A stretch of DNA of 64,000 nt, taken from NCBI GenBank assembly GCA_022606135.1, contig JABYQN010000002.1, positions 682,001 through 746,000 of the forward strand. Direction: 5' to 3'. The notes under the pieces were generated by a model, which was not told the DNA's origin, did not search any database, and worked only from the letters and a program-made list of their open reading frames with translations. The number at the start of each line of letters is the position of its first letter. The stretch's first letter is position 1. The DNA comes from Fomes fomentarius. Lineage: Eukaryota; Basidiomycota; Agaricomycetes; Polyporales; Polyporaceae. The position numbers were made by a program, and so were the translations under genes. Shown piece after piece: positions 24,558-37,382 of this stretch.

Positions 24558-26095
24558 ATGTCCGACTCATACACGCACGAGCATTCCATGGTGTCAGAAC
24601 CGTCTCGTGTGTTCGTCATTCATCTCTCTGTGTCCTTCATGGAATTATAATGAACTTTCGCACAGAATTCTTACGAATTATTGCATCATGGCATCCTCTG
24701 GTTAGTGTTCAAGTTCTATCGGGTACTGTGTCTCCCTCACGCTCGTCGATCCAAACTCAAGCTTTACTCTGGTATGACGTTGCCTTGACATTCACAGCAG
24801 AAGTCGAACGAATATGGTGTCGAGAGTCCACCTACGTGACAGTCGTATACCTTATTATGCGATACACTGCTGTCCTAGAACGGGCCATATTCGTCTTGGA
24901 GATCATGCTATCTGGGATTGACAGCACGGTAGTAGTCGGTCTATGGTCTTGATGGCGAAACTCGACTGACCGGCATTGTTTCAGGCTTGCAGTTTCCTTA
25001 CCCATACAAACGATATCCTCTATGTCATCACCCTCCTGTCAACCGCGACAGTGATTGCTGTGCGGGTATACGGTATCTCAGCAAAGAACTGGAAGTATCT
25101 TCTAGTGATGGGACCGTTGTCCCTCGTTCGTCCGATCCTGTACATTGTATGTTCTCCCTTAACATACTGCTTCTGACGGCTGTGATGCTATCTACAACAG
25201 ATAGAAACGACTCAATACAAAGCCATCCAAGCTGGAAGACCCCTTGGGTGTGCGTATGTATACATGCTTTCAGAGAATGCCCTCGAACAGTGAGTGCTCG
25301 TGCCGTCTACCTACGTTGTTATGTGGACTCTAAATCTACCCCTAAGATGTGATCACGATGTCGTTCACTGCTCTCAGGCTCCTTTTCTGACATAGAACAA
25401 GTCTCCATTATAGCGTCCGCAACAATGATCGCGTCGCACGGCATCCTGATTGTTGTGACTGCAATCAAAGCATTCTCCATAGCAAGGCTTGCTCGGCCAT
25501 GTCATATGAAACTTCCTCTGGTCAAGCTGCTCAAACGCGATGGTGACTAGTTCGATGCTCAATAAGTCTAACTGTCACGCTGAAAATACGCTATTCCTTC
25601 TCAGGTGTGGTGTTCCTTCTGTGCGCGATGTGCGTTCGTGTTAGTTTAGTTCACCATTGACTAGTGCACGCAGATCGGTGGTATTCAATCTGTTCGTCAA
25701 GTTCTGTGCTTCACCGGTACGCGACTCATTCAAGTTCACGATACATACCGACTGCTAACGGGGAGTACTGCATAGGATAATGTGATTGCATCGCGCGAGC
25801 TCGGGAGTAAAACGGCAGACTAATAAAACTTCTCCACAGAGCGTGGCATTGTGGCTCGTGTGGCCCTACTTCTATGAGGTGTACGCCTTTCCGAACACAT
25901 CTTATTGCCTCCCTTTGATCATGTGTTCCACCATTGGTTCACTGGAACAGTACAAACGTCATCATCATTGCAAGGTTCATTCTAGATGTACGCGGACTAC
26001 ACTCTCTGGCAGATCCTGGCCTGAGTGCAACAAATGGTCTACGTTCACATCGTTCCCTTGGTTTTGTGCCCGACAATGACCCTAGCCGAGTGTAA
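24558..26095 (+). CDS. DUF6533-type multi-pass membrane protein, copy 5
   Basis: Start ATG at 24558 (MSDSYTHEHS). Exons join to ILTNYCIMASS, ALLWYDVALTFTAEVERIWC, LIMRYTAVLERAIFVLEIML, FLTHTNDILYVITLLSTATV, VRVYGISAKNWKYLL, PLSLVRPILYI, TTQYKAIQAGRPLGC, SVALWLVWPYFYE and VIIIARFILDVRGLHSLADP. A short tail follows to the TAA at 26093-26095. The C-terminal tail is much shorter than in copy 1. It is close to copy 3 in the N-terminal half, which suggests a fairly recent duplication followed by inversion. Membrane protein, function unknown. Confidence 0.72.
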
Positions 26096-26730
26096 TGTGG
26101 TACAGAGGATGGCGGCAGAGAGGCGGACCAGAGAGAACGGATAACGCGAATACACAAAAGACATATTACGCGACTTGGCACCAGTAATCGCTCTGAAGAT
26201 ATCTGTCCTACCTGGGGTAGCGCCTGCTGTTGCTCTTGGAACTTCGAAAAGGTCTCGAACGGCCATACTCACGTAACACCTCAAACGTTGCCAAATCCAT
26301 TTCATGTGTATACTTATTGTTTCCGTTGGGACAAGTCAACTATAACGGCACAATGTGGTCCAGGCCCAGTAGCAGCGTAACAAGCGGCCTGATTACGAAG
26401 GCGCCTGTTTGTTCAGACAGTGGTCTCACAATGTGACAGCGACAGCGAATACGATTTACGCCTAGGCAGGACACCGAAAAACATAATCAAGGTCATGGAT
26501 TGTACAAATGTTGCAAGCACAGAACGATGATATCGAAACATAACAGAGAAAAATGATAGCATGGTGTACAACAGATAGAGGACAGCGGTATAACGGGTGC
26601 AGAGCGAGATCGGGAGCTAGAATCAGCAAGAATTTGGAGACATGATAGATAAGTTTCCAGCGGTACGGTAGAGTGTCGGAGCCGCAGTAGGACTAGGCCA
26701 TATTGATAGGTGAGGGACGAGGGAACGCGC
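26096..26730. other. Intergenic between convergent genes, nothing recognised
   Basis: 3' flanks of DUF6533 copy 5 (plus) and T4 (minus). No coding region supported. Confidence 0.4.
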
Positions 26731-27410
26731 TCACACAGCGGAATGTAGGTTTGTGTTTGTACTGTCAAGGTCAGATGGTTTATCATCCTCCGATGTGACA
26801 GCAGTGGCGTCGGAGTCTACAGCACCCGATCAGTCAGATTAGGTGTCGTTAGATAGGGGCTTCATAAAGTGCTCACCATCGTTGTGCAAGTAGACCCTTT
26901 CCGGAGGGTAACTCTTTGGTGCCGATTGTTGGGCTCCAAGACCTCGGTAGCCAAGCTCCGAGATCTGTGCCCGAAGAGCATCCACCTGGCGGTGGATAAG
27001 GGAGACTTCCATCGATAGACCGCGAAGGAGGTTCTTCAGATCTCCGTATACGGTGACGGCCTGACTGATACGCAGGCGAAGTACGTTGGTATGAGCGTGC
27101 AACCTGATATGTAAGTGTTAACTCATCAGCAACTGCGCTCAGAGAAGACTGCTGAACGACAGAATACATACTCGACGAGTTGGCCTTGGAAGTCAACAGC
27201 CGTCACGTCGGTGAGCAAACCGGACTCGAGACAGAGGTAGTATAGACGGTCGAGCTCGTCCAAGGCGGCCTGGAGGCATCGGAGACGGTAGGAGGGGAGT
27301 TGCCTTCCGATGAACCATCCCATCAGGAGCGGCAGAGCCGACAATAGCACGAAGTTTGACAGAAGCTTGGTTGCGTCGTCGAAGGCGGCGGTTGCAACGG
27401 CGGCGGACAT
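26731..27410 (-). CDS. T4: membrane-anchored coiled-coil protein, orphan paralogue of T1-T3
   Basis: Start ATG at 27408-27410 (MSAAVATAAFDDATKLLSNF). A hydrophobic N-terminal helix (FVLLSALPLLMGWFIG) is followed by RQLPSYRLRCLQAALDEL and YLCLESGLLTDV. The second exon, after a GT..AG intron with donor GTATGT, carries a coiled coil (LHAHTNVLRLRISQAVTVYG and VSLIHRQVDALRAQISEL). A third exon gives the acidic C-terminus ending TNLHSAV, with stop at 26731-26733. The segment WF-x-x-x-LPS-x-R-x-x-x-L and the Leu-x-Glu-x-Gly-Leu-Leu turn match T3 at 48 kb (GWFSRRLPSARMHVLERLLL). Unlike T1-T3 there is no kinase gene beside it, and the C-terminus is unrelated. Function unknown; a membrane-tethered helical protein. 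Confidence 0.65.
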
Positions 27411-29972
27411 AGCGAAGGTCGAGTAACAGTGAATGGAGCAGCGGTGGTGAAGACTGTGGGCGAGAGTAGATCGGAGGGTGATCGACGGGGCCTTTGAAAG
27501 ATGCTGTAGGTAGTCGGATGAATGCGTCGGAAGAGGGGGGGACCCAGCTATAAGGACCATAGGAATTATGTAAGTCACAGGAGAGTTTCCACAGAAGAAC
27601 ATCAGCCTCGTGTAGGGCATAAATGAGTCCATCACGACATAATTCTGCGAGAAGGGCGTACAGGAAGACGATGGGGCAGTGCCGAGCGCAAATAAACGAA
27701 CGTACCCGGAGCAATCATAAATCGCATGGGTGCTGAAGTAAATACGTACGTGCATCGGAGGGCCACGCATCAATATAAGACCCGTGTAAGGGAAGAGGAC
27801 AGATGCCCAGGCACGAACGGAGGGTCGAGGCCGCCGATGCCCCTTGTATGCGTAACCGACGTTTGTCCTAATCTGCGCCTCACCACATCACGTTGCTACA
27901 CAGAGATTGTCCATAATGCTCGAGTATAAGGGCAGCAGTAGACGATGATCACTGTTGCCACAACGGTGAACACGCATAGCGCAACAACGCTTGTGCTAGC
28001 TCGGCGCTTGAGTCATGCCCAGAGCGCGACGGCAACCAGGTGATGTTCGTGCTTTTCGGGGGCGTCCTACTGTCGTGCAGCTATCGTGCCTCTAGAATAC
28101 AATTGGCAGGCATCAGGACAATGGTGACGACGCCGACCATGGGCATGAACAACAGCCATGACCTAGACAGGAACGCATGAAACGAATGTGGCGGGTGCAT
28201 TAAGAAGTACAACATACCACGCCTTGATCGAGAGGCCATAGCGGAGTTTACCAGATTCATCTCCAAGTGGAAAGATGGGGTTCCGAGTTATGGCAGGAGG
28301 TCGTCGGGCGGTGGATACCAAACCACCACGAGTTTGGATTCACTCCAACATACCCATGCTGCTTTGTGGGCGCCATAACACGTTTCATCCACCTGTACGC
28401 CATGGTCATTCCGACCCTCGCGCCGAATGAGGTCCTCCACGCCGAGTGCGAAGATGGCAATCCAAATAAGTATGCGTCACCGGGCGTGCCGCGGCACAAG
28501 TACTACTTCGGAGGATTAGCCATCATTTCCGCGTGCAAGCACCATCGATCAAGGTTATCGGACCGACCTTCGTCCCTTATCAATTGACTTCTTTCGAGAG
28601 AGTGAGAATCACAATACTTCGAATTAGGACGCGATGGCGGATGCTCAAGCTTCAAGCGCAAGCCGCCTACCACCTGGTGACGCATGAACGCTGAGATGAT
28701 CTTATGTTGCTCTCGTACAATTGTACAATTGGTGAACCGTGCCCTAAGGTATCGATACGCAGCGGCCAAGGAACGGCATCGGCTTGGGAATTCAGTGAGG
28801 TTGACATACAAATATGGGCAGTTCGCACCTTGTTTTCAGAGCCCGACGTCTTCTCGCGAAACACGTTGAAACCACCTCGATGAGTAGCACGCGCCCATGG
28901 GCACTCCTGTGAACGAAGACAACGCCCTTCCCGCGTCGCTGGGGCGATGCTAAGGAGATGACGGATACGACCGGCCAGGGGAAGGCGCGAACGCAGACAG
29001 AGATGACTGCAGTTCCAGAACACAGGGAGAGTGAGCAATTGTTTTGGTACAGGAGGGGGCTGGGTGCAAACATACCTGGCTCGGCGCAGCTTGAGCTACC
29101 TAGATGGGACTGACTATGTACCTGTGCGCACTGCACACGGCGGTGAAGCAGCCAGCCGGAGCGGTGTACGTCTATACAGTGATGTAACATTGCGACATAT
29201 GCAGAAAGCAGCGGTATATACTGGGAGGTACTGGGTACTGTGCGTACGTATACGATGCGCGTATGTGGGTACGGAACATATTGACAATTCGAGGAACAAA
29301 GGGAGATCATTGACAGAGGCAAGAGATGACATGCGGATGACGAGTCAAGTCATGATTAGCCCTACAAGAGATGGAGAGACAAGACAAGAGGGGGAATGAG
29401 GGGAGTGAACGGGAGGGGACGAAGCGTAGAGAGACAACACCCAGTCGATAATGTGACATAGCAAAAGGAGGCAACAGAAGGCAACAGGAAGGAGAGAAGG
29501 AACAACGGATAGGAGAGTTAGAAGACGAGAAAACAACGAAACAATGAACGATAGACGAGTTCCGATACAGTTGGACAGAGAGCAATGGGATAATTAATGC
29601 GACTCGCGTGGGACTAGTATGTGCGGTTGAGTGATTTCAGGCTGCAATGTGAGGATGATCCGAGGAGACAGTATGTAAATGCGGGCCGGGAGCGATGGAG
29701 CAGATGTGCAGAGCGTCCATGGACAACTAGATGGCAGCGTAACGTATACGTAGGGACAGCGGCTAGTGGGAAAGACCGTGTGGCGGCCGAAGAAGCCATA
29801 GACTACAAGATCATACAGTAAATGAGTCGACATCGGACAGTCCGCGTGTCACATTCAAGTTAGAATGGAGGTGGGACGGGATGAGCGACTGAACGGCCTG
29901 CCAGCAGACGAAGGTTGGCCACAGGCGCTGGCACCACGAAAGCGATGAGTAGAGTGGGAGAGCGGTAGGGGT
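27411..29972. other. Long gene-free stretch, nothing supported
   Basis: About 2.5 kb without a convincing gene. The first 360 bp are the T4 promoter. Frames at 28081-28266 (minus, one hydrophobic segment MVGVVTIVLM) and 28792-29322 (minus) have no recognisable sequence or splice logic. The purine-rich plus strand at 29340-29560 may be the 3' UTR side of the minus-strand Cdh1 gene. No repeat or RNA gene seen. Confidence 0.4.
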
Positions 29973-32118
29973 TCAGCGGATAAGACGGCCATAGTCCAGT
30001 CTGCTCTCTTGTCTCGCTTGGTGGTTCTCCTTCTTGGGGAAAGCGTTCCAGAAGCGGAGAGTCTCGTCACCTGCACCGGTGACAATAGTCTCTCCCTCTG
30101 GACTCATCGCAAGGTAGAGTACGCGGTGCGTGTGCCCCGTCAATGAAGCAACCATGTCGAGCGACGGATACTTCCAGATGCAAATTTGATTCTGAGCGGT
30201 GGTGGAGGAGAAACCGTGCGTCGACACGATCTCATGCGAGGTCAGCGACCAGATGAGGTTACACACCTGCAAAAGGGTTATTGGTTATATTCCTCAATCG
30301 AATAGCATCACACTTGAACGTACCTGACTGCCAGTATCCAGCTCGTTCAGCATCGTGCCAGTCTGAACATTCCAGAAACGGATGTGTTTGTCTGCGGTTC
30401 CACCACCTGTGGCGAGGATGCCCGATACATGCGGGTCCCACGCGAGCGCCTTGACCGCGGCAGTGTGGTCGTGGAACTTCCACAACGGCGCATCGCCATC
30501 GTCGCCGCCACTGCTGGCGGCGGTACTGGCGTTCCCAGGGACATTGCCAACTCGTCCCGGGGTAGCGCCTAATCCACCTGGCCGTTTGGATCCTCGCAGA
30601 TCCCATATACAAACCTTATTGTCGTTTCCTCCACTCGCCAACGTGGCCGCTTGCGGCCCGCCATCGCCACTCCAGCGCAGTCCGCACACCTCTTGTCGGT
30701 GTCCTTGACAGCGCTTGAAGGGGCGCATGCCAGGCTCGCGTACGTCCCGATGATGTACCATACGATCGCGCGAACCCGAGCTAAGAATGTGGGAGTTCCA
30801 GGACAGGGCGCCAATCCGTTGGGTGTGCGCGCGGTCGTACGTCCGCGTTAACTGAAGGGTGCTTGCGTCGTATATGTGTAAGCGGCCGGACAGAGTACCC
30901 ACGGCCAGTGTTGTACCCTGCAAGAACAGTCAGCGATTGTTCAAGGTTGCCTGACATGCAAGATAAGCATAACAAGTTGAACCACCGTCCAGTCACTATA
31001 ACCATATCTTTATAGGCCCCAACCAACATGCGTCCCAGAAGTGGCAATCACCCGCCTCAATCTAAGGATAGATCAATGACGCACGACGCATGTCGGATGC
31101 GTTTGCGTGACGGCGGGCGCTGACAATGCTACGAGGTTGGATTTGGTGGTCAGTCGGTGGTGGGTTGATGGTTCATACCACTGCTTGTGACACGCTGCCA
31201 ACAACTTGCCACCTCATCTTCAAGTGGGATGTTCGAGCATGTGCAATTGACAGTGGTACCCGAATGCGATACATGATCGATACAAGTGAACGGTGCCGCT
31301 CGTACCTTCTGAACCCAAGAGACCGAACTGATCGTGTCATGGACATTGTTGAGGTCGCATAGCTTCGATACCTGCGCCGTGTGTGCAGTCCACAGGTAGA
31401 CGCACGAGCCCAGCCCCACACCGAGGACGTTCGTACTCGACCAGTCCACCAGATTGAGATAGAAGTCGTCCGCAAGCTCTGGCGCGTCGAGCACGCGATA
31501 TGGAGTCTTGCAGACGCTCCGCAGTTGCCTCCTGGGACTCTCCAGGAGGTGTCGACTCTCTGCACGGACGGGACTCATCGAGTACGCTTCGTCAGTTGGC
31601 ACGTCTAGGCGCCGAGATGGAGTAGCTGGGTTCGACCTCGATGGTGAGTTGAAAGCAAAAAGGCGTCGTCTGGTGGGTGTGGACGGTAGAGCAGCTGTGG
31701 TCCCTGTGGGCTGGCGCACGGGCGATCCGGGACGCTGTGGCGAAGTGGGCGTAACCTCACTGTGGAGGATAGAACTGAAGATCGAGTTTGCCTGCTCCTT
31801 GAGAGCATCAGACTCGGTGGGAATCATTCGGTTCTTGGATGGCGTCGTGGGCGACGCGTCCTCCATGAGATGGAAGGTAGTTCGCATGTCCCCAGCATCG
31901 CGCGAAGGGACGAACCTATCGCCGTAGTCCTTGTGTACATTGCGTTCCGGGCTGTCCGGAGTCGTCCCTTCGCTTGTACCGGGTCTTGAGTCGAGTGAGG
32001 GCGTCGAACCCGAAGGTACGGGGAAAACTGGATGGAAGCGCGACCGGTTTTTCCGTGGGCTGTCCTCATCGGCTCCTCGAAGGCGTTTCCCGAAGGGCGA
32101 ATTCTTGAGGTTGGACAT
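29973..32118 (-). CDS. CDH1: APC/C activator Cdh1 (fizzy-related WD40 protein)
   Basis: Three exons join in frame: 31306-32118, 30324-30917 and 29973-30266 (1,701 nt, 566 aa). The N-terminal region is disordered and Ser/Pro-rich with the C-box [10 protein letters not shown] and the fungal Cdh1 signature [19 protein letters not shown]. The WD40 propeller starts [20 protein letters not shown] and continues through [38 protein letters not shown] and ETLRFWNAF. The last residues are Ile-Arg, the IR tail that docks on the APC/C. The C-box, the NxxPTESDALxEQAN block and the IR tail distinguish Cdh1/Fzr from Cdc20. It targets mitotic cyclins and other D-box/KEN substrates for ubiquitination in late mitosis and G1. 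SP/TP sites in the N-terminus are likely CDK targets. Intron 1 is 388 nt. Confidence 0.95.
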
Positions 32119-32397
32119 CTTGCGGCTGATACGGTTGATAATGTCGAACGGAGGAGAATCCCAGCATGAGAGGGGATGGGGGTGGAGGACTTAGTGGGCG
32201 GTGGCAAACATCGACTCTGAACGTAGCAAGTCGCGTCGCGCGTTACGTAAGCACATTTTTGACTCCGACAAAGCACTTCAAAACCCGCTTGGCGGTGCTG
32301 GAGCGATCCTGACTCGGCATCTCGCGAGGATTACGAGCGGAGTCTCAACCTGCATCTTGTTCCGATACCCCCACTGCACTCTACGAATGGACCGACC
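32119..32397. promoter_or_regulatory. Divergent promoter of Cdh1 and Spt7
   Basis: Only 279 bp separate the two start codons, so the genes share a bidirectional promoter and upstream control elements. No canonical TATA box is evident near either start. Confidence 0.6.
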
Positions 32398-35300
32398 ATG
32401 AACGTACGCTAGCTTGCCATCCAGCCTCTTTTATCATTTCTCACACTTCAAAAACACAGAATCTGCTTAGGACTCTCACCGCGAGCCAGGTCAAGTCTTC
32501 ATTACCGGAATCCGAGCTCAAGCTCCTCTTAAGCGCCGTTAAGGAGACCCGGGCAAGTGGTTAGGCTGTTGTATCCTCGTCACTCATACCAATACCGCGC
32601 AGAGGGCTGCAAATGACCCGGCAAAGCTTGCGGACGCGTTCTACGACTCGCTGGAGGGACTCCTCCAAGACCTCCGAATGGTCACGATGGTAGGATACCA
32701 CCTCAGCCACACGAACACCTTCACGTGAGTTCACGCGCGTTCTTAGGACAATCGCGACGCGGAGGCATTTTTGAAGCCTGTGGCGAGGTCGGAATACCCG
32801 GACTATTATGATAGTGCGTATGCGTCGCGTCCGGACTTGGGTCATTGTGCTTAGAGGACGTTAGTCATCTCGACACCCATGGACCTCCAGACAATGCTCA
32901 AGAAGGTCAAACAAAGGCACTACAAGTCCAAGAAGGAGTTCAAAGATGATCTGGACCTAATATGGTCCAATTGTTATACGTATAACGCAACGGAGGTGAG
33001 TGTTGTATATACCGGGGGGCCATCATTCCGTGAAACAATGCGTCACACCGAAGGAACATGGTTGTTGTGATTCACTCATCAGTTGGTGAGGACCTATTCA
33101 GGACGGGAGAGAATGCGACCAATTTTTGCAGAGAGGGTGCACTTAACGCGTCTTCTCGGCCCGAGTCTTACCCATAACGTCAGTCCAGTACATGTACCGG
33201 AGCTGAGAACGACTCTGCATATATGTCAATGGTCAGCTAATTAGAACAAACATGTTCCAATTTGTTGCATTGTCGTCTTGCACACGTCACTTGCTGATTT
33301 GTTTCAATCGAAACGCGGTTACTGCACATTTGAATGGGACTGCAATATATTGTGGACGGATATTTCCATCCTTTCAGGCTCACCTTGCTCCACGGGGAGC
33401 TGTTGACCGAGATGATGCCCTCACCGATCTAGGTTGCAGTACGAATACTAAAAATTCCTACCGCCGCTCAGGACCACCCATTGCGACAATGCGTATCCCG
33501 TTTGAAGGTCAAGGCCGAGCGACTGCTGAAGAACATCACGGACTTCAAGGAGCGTGCGGATCCAGTTATCCCAGGCGAAGTCCCCGTCCGCGGTGTAACT
33601 CCTCGAGTGAACGGCGTGACCATGAACGGTTCAGGTCGTCGCAACGGCTCAGTGTTCCGGTCTCCTAGCCCAACGAAGCAGTCTGCGCCTCTGCCTGGAC
33701 AGTCTAGGAAGATCCAGCGCGATACCACGTTCGCGGAGTCCACAGCACTCGTCCGGACTCAGGCTGGCATGACTTCGTTCATTGAGCTTGAACGGGACGT
33801 TGACCATTACCTAGCTCGCCACCCACAACCAGATGACTCCGATCCGTCTGTCGCTCATTTGAAGGAACGCCTCCTTCGGTTTGTCTGTCCCTCCGAGGAC
33901 GATGGAGAAGCAGATGTTTCATTGAGCACTCTTGACGGCGGGGTCGGAGTGAAACGGAAGTTGTACGTCTGATTCAACTACCGATCTACATATATACTAA
34001 TCGCAAATAGGAACGGATTTCTGGAAGACCGACCTCGCAAACGCGCTCGTATGCAAGGATCTGCCGACAAGGACGTGGTAGAACTCTGGTGGGATGCTAT
34101 GCGCTCTGACGAGCTAGTTGTAAACGGCGTTCCTTCCCTTGTACACACATCTTCAGACGTGTCCGCTCCCTCACCTCCCAAACCCATCACCGATCCCCCA
34201 CGGCAATCCAATCGTCGTCGCAAGAAGAAGCAAGTGTCGTCTCCGAACACGTTGTTATACCACATGAACAACAATATCCGTACCCTCCGCAGAGTGCGGA
34301 CGACACATGCGAAGTTCTCCGCGCTGAACCAGAGCATGGAGGAGAACGGTGGTATGGCCCAACCGCCCGTACCCGATGCAGCGGAGGATCTGGACGACGT
34401 GCTTGACGAGCAACTGTGGAAGCCTGTGGGGTCGGGTATAGAGATGGGTCAGGAAAATGCGAACGAGTGTCTCCGTTGGATGGGGGGCAAGGTCCTCGAA
34501 CACGCAGGATTTCAAGGTGAATGCATATTGATGCGCTTGCTTCAACAATATACTCAGATTTGCATACAGGTACCTCGAAGATTGCACTAGACGTACTGTC
34601 CAGTGTCACAGCCGAGTATTTTTTCAACGTGGGTCGGACTATCAGATTCCTCTGCGATAAGTATGGCACACAGATGACTGCGGAGGTACGTACTATCTTC
34701 CTCGTGATCAGGTTATCTCATTCACCCTATCAATTCATCCCATTACTGCAGGAAATCATCCTTCATACCCTGTTCGAGAGTGGTGTAACTCGCATCAACG
34801 ACCTCGAAAGATATGTCAAGGATGACGTCATTCGATATGGTGGACGACTGTCAGAGCTCGAAAAGAAGCTTGCGAATGCCTACCGAGAAGCGGTGTGTTG
34901 TCACGATCTTTTCAGGCGTCAGGCTACCACTGATTGCATGTGATGTTAGACCACTGAGGAGGCTTGGGATGACGAAGCGCTCTTCCGTATGGAAGGCGAC
35001 TCAGAGGAAGAAGGCGAATTCGTCATGTACGTGATGATCTATTGTCTGATTGTTTTACCGCATTCATGTGTCATGGTTATAGGGGCAATTTTGCCGATTC
35101 CTACGGAGATGACTTCCTCGGTCTCAAGGAACTTGGCATTGCAGACGAATTCGGACTCTCCAGCCTCTCAGTACCCAAGCGCCTCCTCAAGGGCAAGGGC
35201 AAAGGGGGCATCAAGCAGGAACCTTCAGAGTACGATGCCCAAATCACTCTCCCACTATCCAATTACTCACAACGTTATTATCACAGTGCGAAACCCACAG

Positions 35301-35956
35301 AGCCACCGCCACCCTTCCCGCCACCACCGTCATTCATACCCTTGGATTCGATCACTATCGACGACCAGATAGGTCTACTCAAGCCATTCTATCAGTCTCG
35401 TATCGCCGAGATATCTACGTCTCTCCTTGCACCATCACAGCCCCCTGGTGTCCCTCCCCCTGGCCCAGCTTTACCTGCGCAACCGTCCCGTGTTCTACCT
35501 CCTAGTGTCGTTACGCCCATACCATTCGCACCTACACTACCCTCTATACCTATCAACCCTGGCTCTACTTCCATGAGTACTGCGACGCCTATCCCTCCCG
35601 GCGCTCCCGAAGCCCCAGTCATCGTCCTCCCGGACGACGCCCCGAGTCCCTCACATACCAAGATCGGCCCGCTTGGTACTGTCAATAAAGCCACCCCTGC
35701 ATCGGGCACGACGAAGAAGAAGAGCAAGGCGAAACCCCCTGCGGCCCCTCCAGGGTCCGGGTCCGGGATGGGAGGTGCCGCTCCGCCTGCCGAGGGGGAC
35801 GCTCCGCCCGCTACCCCCGGTCCGTTGCCTCCCCCTCAGCTCATGTCGGCTACGAGCACAGGTGGCGAGGGGAAGAAGGGCAAGGGCGCAGGGACGCCGA
35901 GTAAGAAGAAGGCGAAGGTCGAGCCGTTCCCGTCCGTCGTCATGGCCAGTGCATAG
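32398..35956 (+). CDS. SPT7: SAGA subunit Spt7 (bromodomain plus histone fold)
   Basis: Start ATG at 32398; exon 1 encodes only Met-Asn before a 5' GT. Following exons give [13 protein letters not shown], the bromodomain ([49 protein letters not shown]), and a basic/disordered linker. Next comes the histone-fold (Bromo_TP-like) region: [46 protein letters not shown] and [20 protein letters not shown]. After it are an acidic [13 protein letters not shown] segment and a Pro-rich, Lys-ended tail ([10 protein letters not shown]), with TAG at 35954-35956. This is the fungal Spt7 domain order. Spt7 nucleates SAGA by pairing its histone fold with Taf10, and the bromodomain reads acetyl-lysine. Intron 32996-33471 is 476 nt, far longer than the rest. 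Confidence 0.9.
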
Positions 35957-36764
35957 ATTGCAAGCTGCGTCTTGGTTGGAGGCTACCCTCGAGTATCTTC
36001 TACATCATGAAAGCTGTGTCTTGGTTATGTCGCATGCCGGCTGATTCGTGTTCTGCCAGAGCAGAGACAAGTTTTTGATGTATTATCGTTGCTCATGTGG
36101 ATCGTAGTTCAAGTTGTATCATTATCGGATCTTTCACATGCTTCTTGGTTCACCTTGCGACATTCATGAGCGTGGTGCAGATGTGGTGCAGATGTTGTGG
36201 TTTCTGATGAGTTGAAATTGGTAAGCTCCTCTTGCCCGCTCGAATTGACATCGAGATCTAACCTCGTTGCCGGGCCTGTATTTATTTACGACTTTTGGAA
36301 CCAAAGACCAAGACCCATCATGTGCGTGTCAAATCATGGAGGCACATGGGTGTTGCGAGACATGGGTGAGCTTTCACGAATGATTACGAAGCGGGCTGGA
36401 GATTGCTGCAATATGGTCTAGCCTAGGTGACAAAGTAGTTTACTTTGCCATATCCCCATTCTATTTCCTCCATTTCCAGGACCAGTCTACAGCCCGAGAT
36501 TCGTACAACAGGTGACAAGTGCATACAACCGTCCCTCCGTACCGCACTAGTACTGTGTGCAGTGGCGTCACTTCTTTCAAATGACGATCAGCGCCAGTAC
36601 GTCACAGAGCGTACTTCACCGTCCCATCTCAGCTCATTCCGTCAACCTTTTATCTACAGATTTAATAGTCGAATGCTTATTGTGTACTAAGAGGCAGCGG
36701 GGAGAGCAAACGCGGCTCACCATACCGCACTCGCACTACTCGCGTCCGAACTGTCCCCTCCGGA
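35957..36764. other. Intergenic, nothing recognised
   Basis: 3' flank of Spt7. A small direct repeat ATGTGGTGCAG occurs at about 36172-36200. No gene or RNA supported. Confidence 0.4.
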
Positions 36765-37382
36765 TTGTCACCTCCGCCCCTTCACCCTCTTCCTGAGGCC
36801 CTTATAGGCCCGCCGCGCCTTCAAAGCTTCAGTGTTCAACTTCCCTCACCTCTTGTCTTTCTACTAATACCTCGCCCCACCAGCAACCAACATCGCCAAG
36901 TCGATCACCTGCCCACCCTCCTCCACCCAACATGGGGTGGCTACCAGCACTCCTACACTCCAGCCTACCGTCACCCACACGATGTTCCACCCTTCGAGCC
37001 AGTCGAACCATCCCACTTGCAACCTCGCATCCCAGGTTCTATTGCTCCTCTGCCTCATCGTGCTCCGCGACATCGTCCTGATTCTCAGCCATGGTGCTAC
37101 CTCGACTCCTTGCCCGCCCGCTTCAGGCCTCTCATGTGTCCGATCGTCCTCTTGATCACACGCGGACTACTTTGGACGACCACCATATGCCTGCTCCTCG
37201 TCGTCATCGGCTTACCCGCGTGGACACTCCTCACTCTACATCCGACCATTGAATGGAGTGACACAGTGGAGTGGTTAAAACCGCTGCTATCACCGTCTAT
37301 CACGTCGTCCGCCTCGCGTTCAAGGCTGCTTGGTGGTCAAGGCCTGAGGCCCGGCCTATACATCTTGGACACAACACGTTAG
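36765..37382 (+). CDS. Possible Pro-rich single-pass membrane protein
   Basis: An open frame of 206 codons lacks an early in-frame ATG (its first codon is TTG), so if real it needs an upstream exon. It reads Pro/His-rich sequence (HPHDVPPFEPVEPSHLQPRI) followed by one strong hydrophobic segment (GLLWTTTICLLLVVIGLPAW). From about 37270 a second frame (AITVYHVVRLAFKAAWW) also reads like protein, which suggests a splice around 37260. No family recognised. Confidence 0.27.
   Translation: MSPPPLHPLPEALIGPPRLQSFSVQLPSPLVFLLIPRPTSNQHRQVDHLPTLLHPTWGGYQHSYTPAYRHPHDVPPFEPVEPSHLQPRIPGSIAPLPHRAPRHRPDSQPWCYLDSLPARFRPLMCPIVLLITRGLLWTTTICLLLVVIGLPAWTLLTLHPTIEWSDTVEWLKPLLSPSITSSASRSRLLGGQGLRPGLYILDTTR

Noticed and set aside
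28792..29322. 176-codon minus-strand frame as a gene
   Set aside because: No domain, odd Cys/Ser/Val composition, overlapping open frames on the other strand and no splice or start context; chance ORF.
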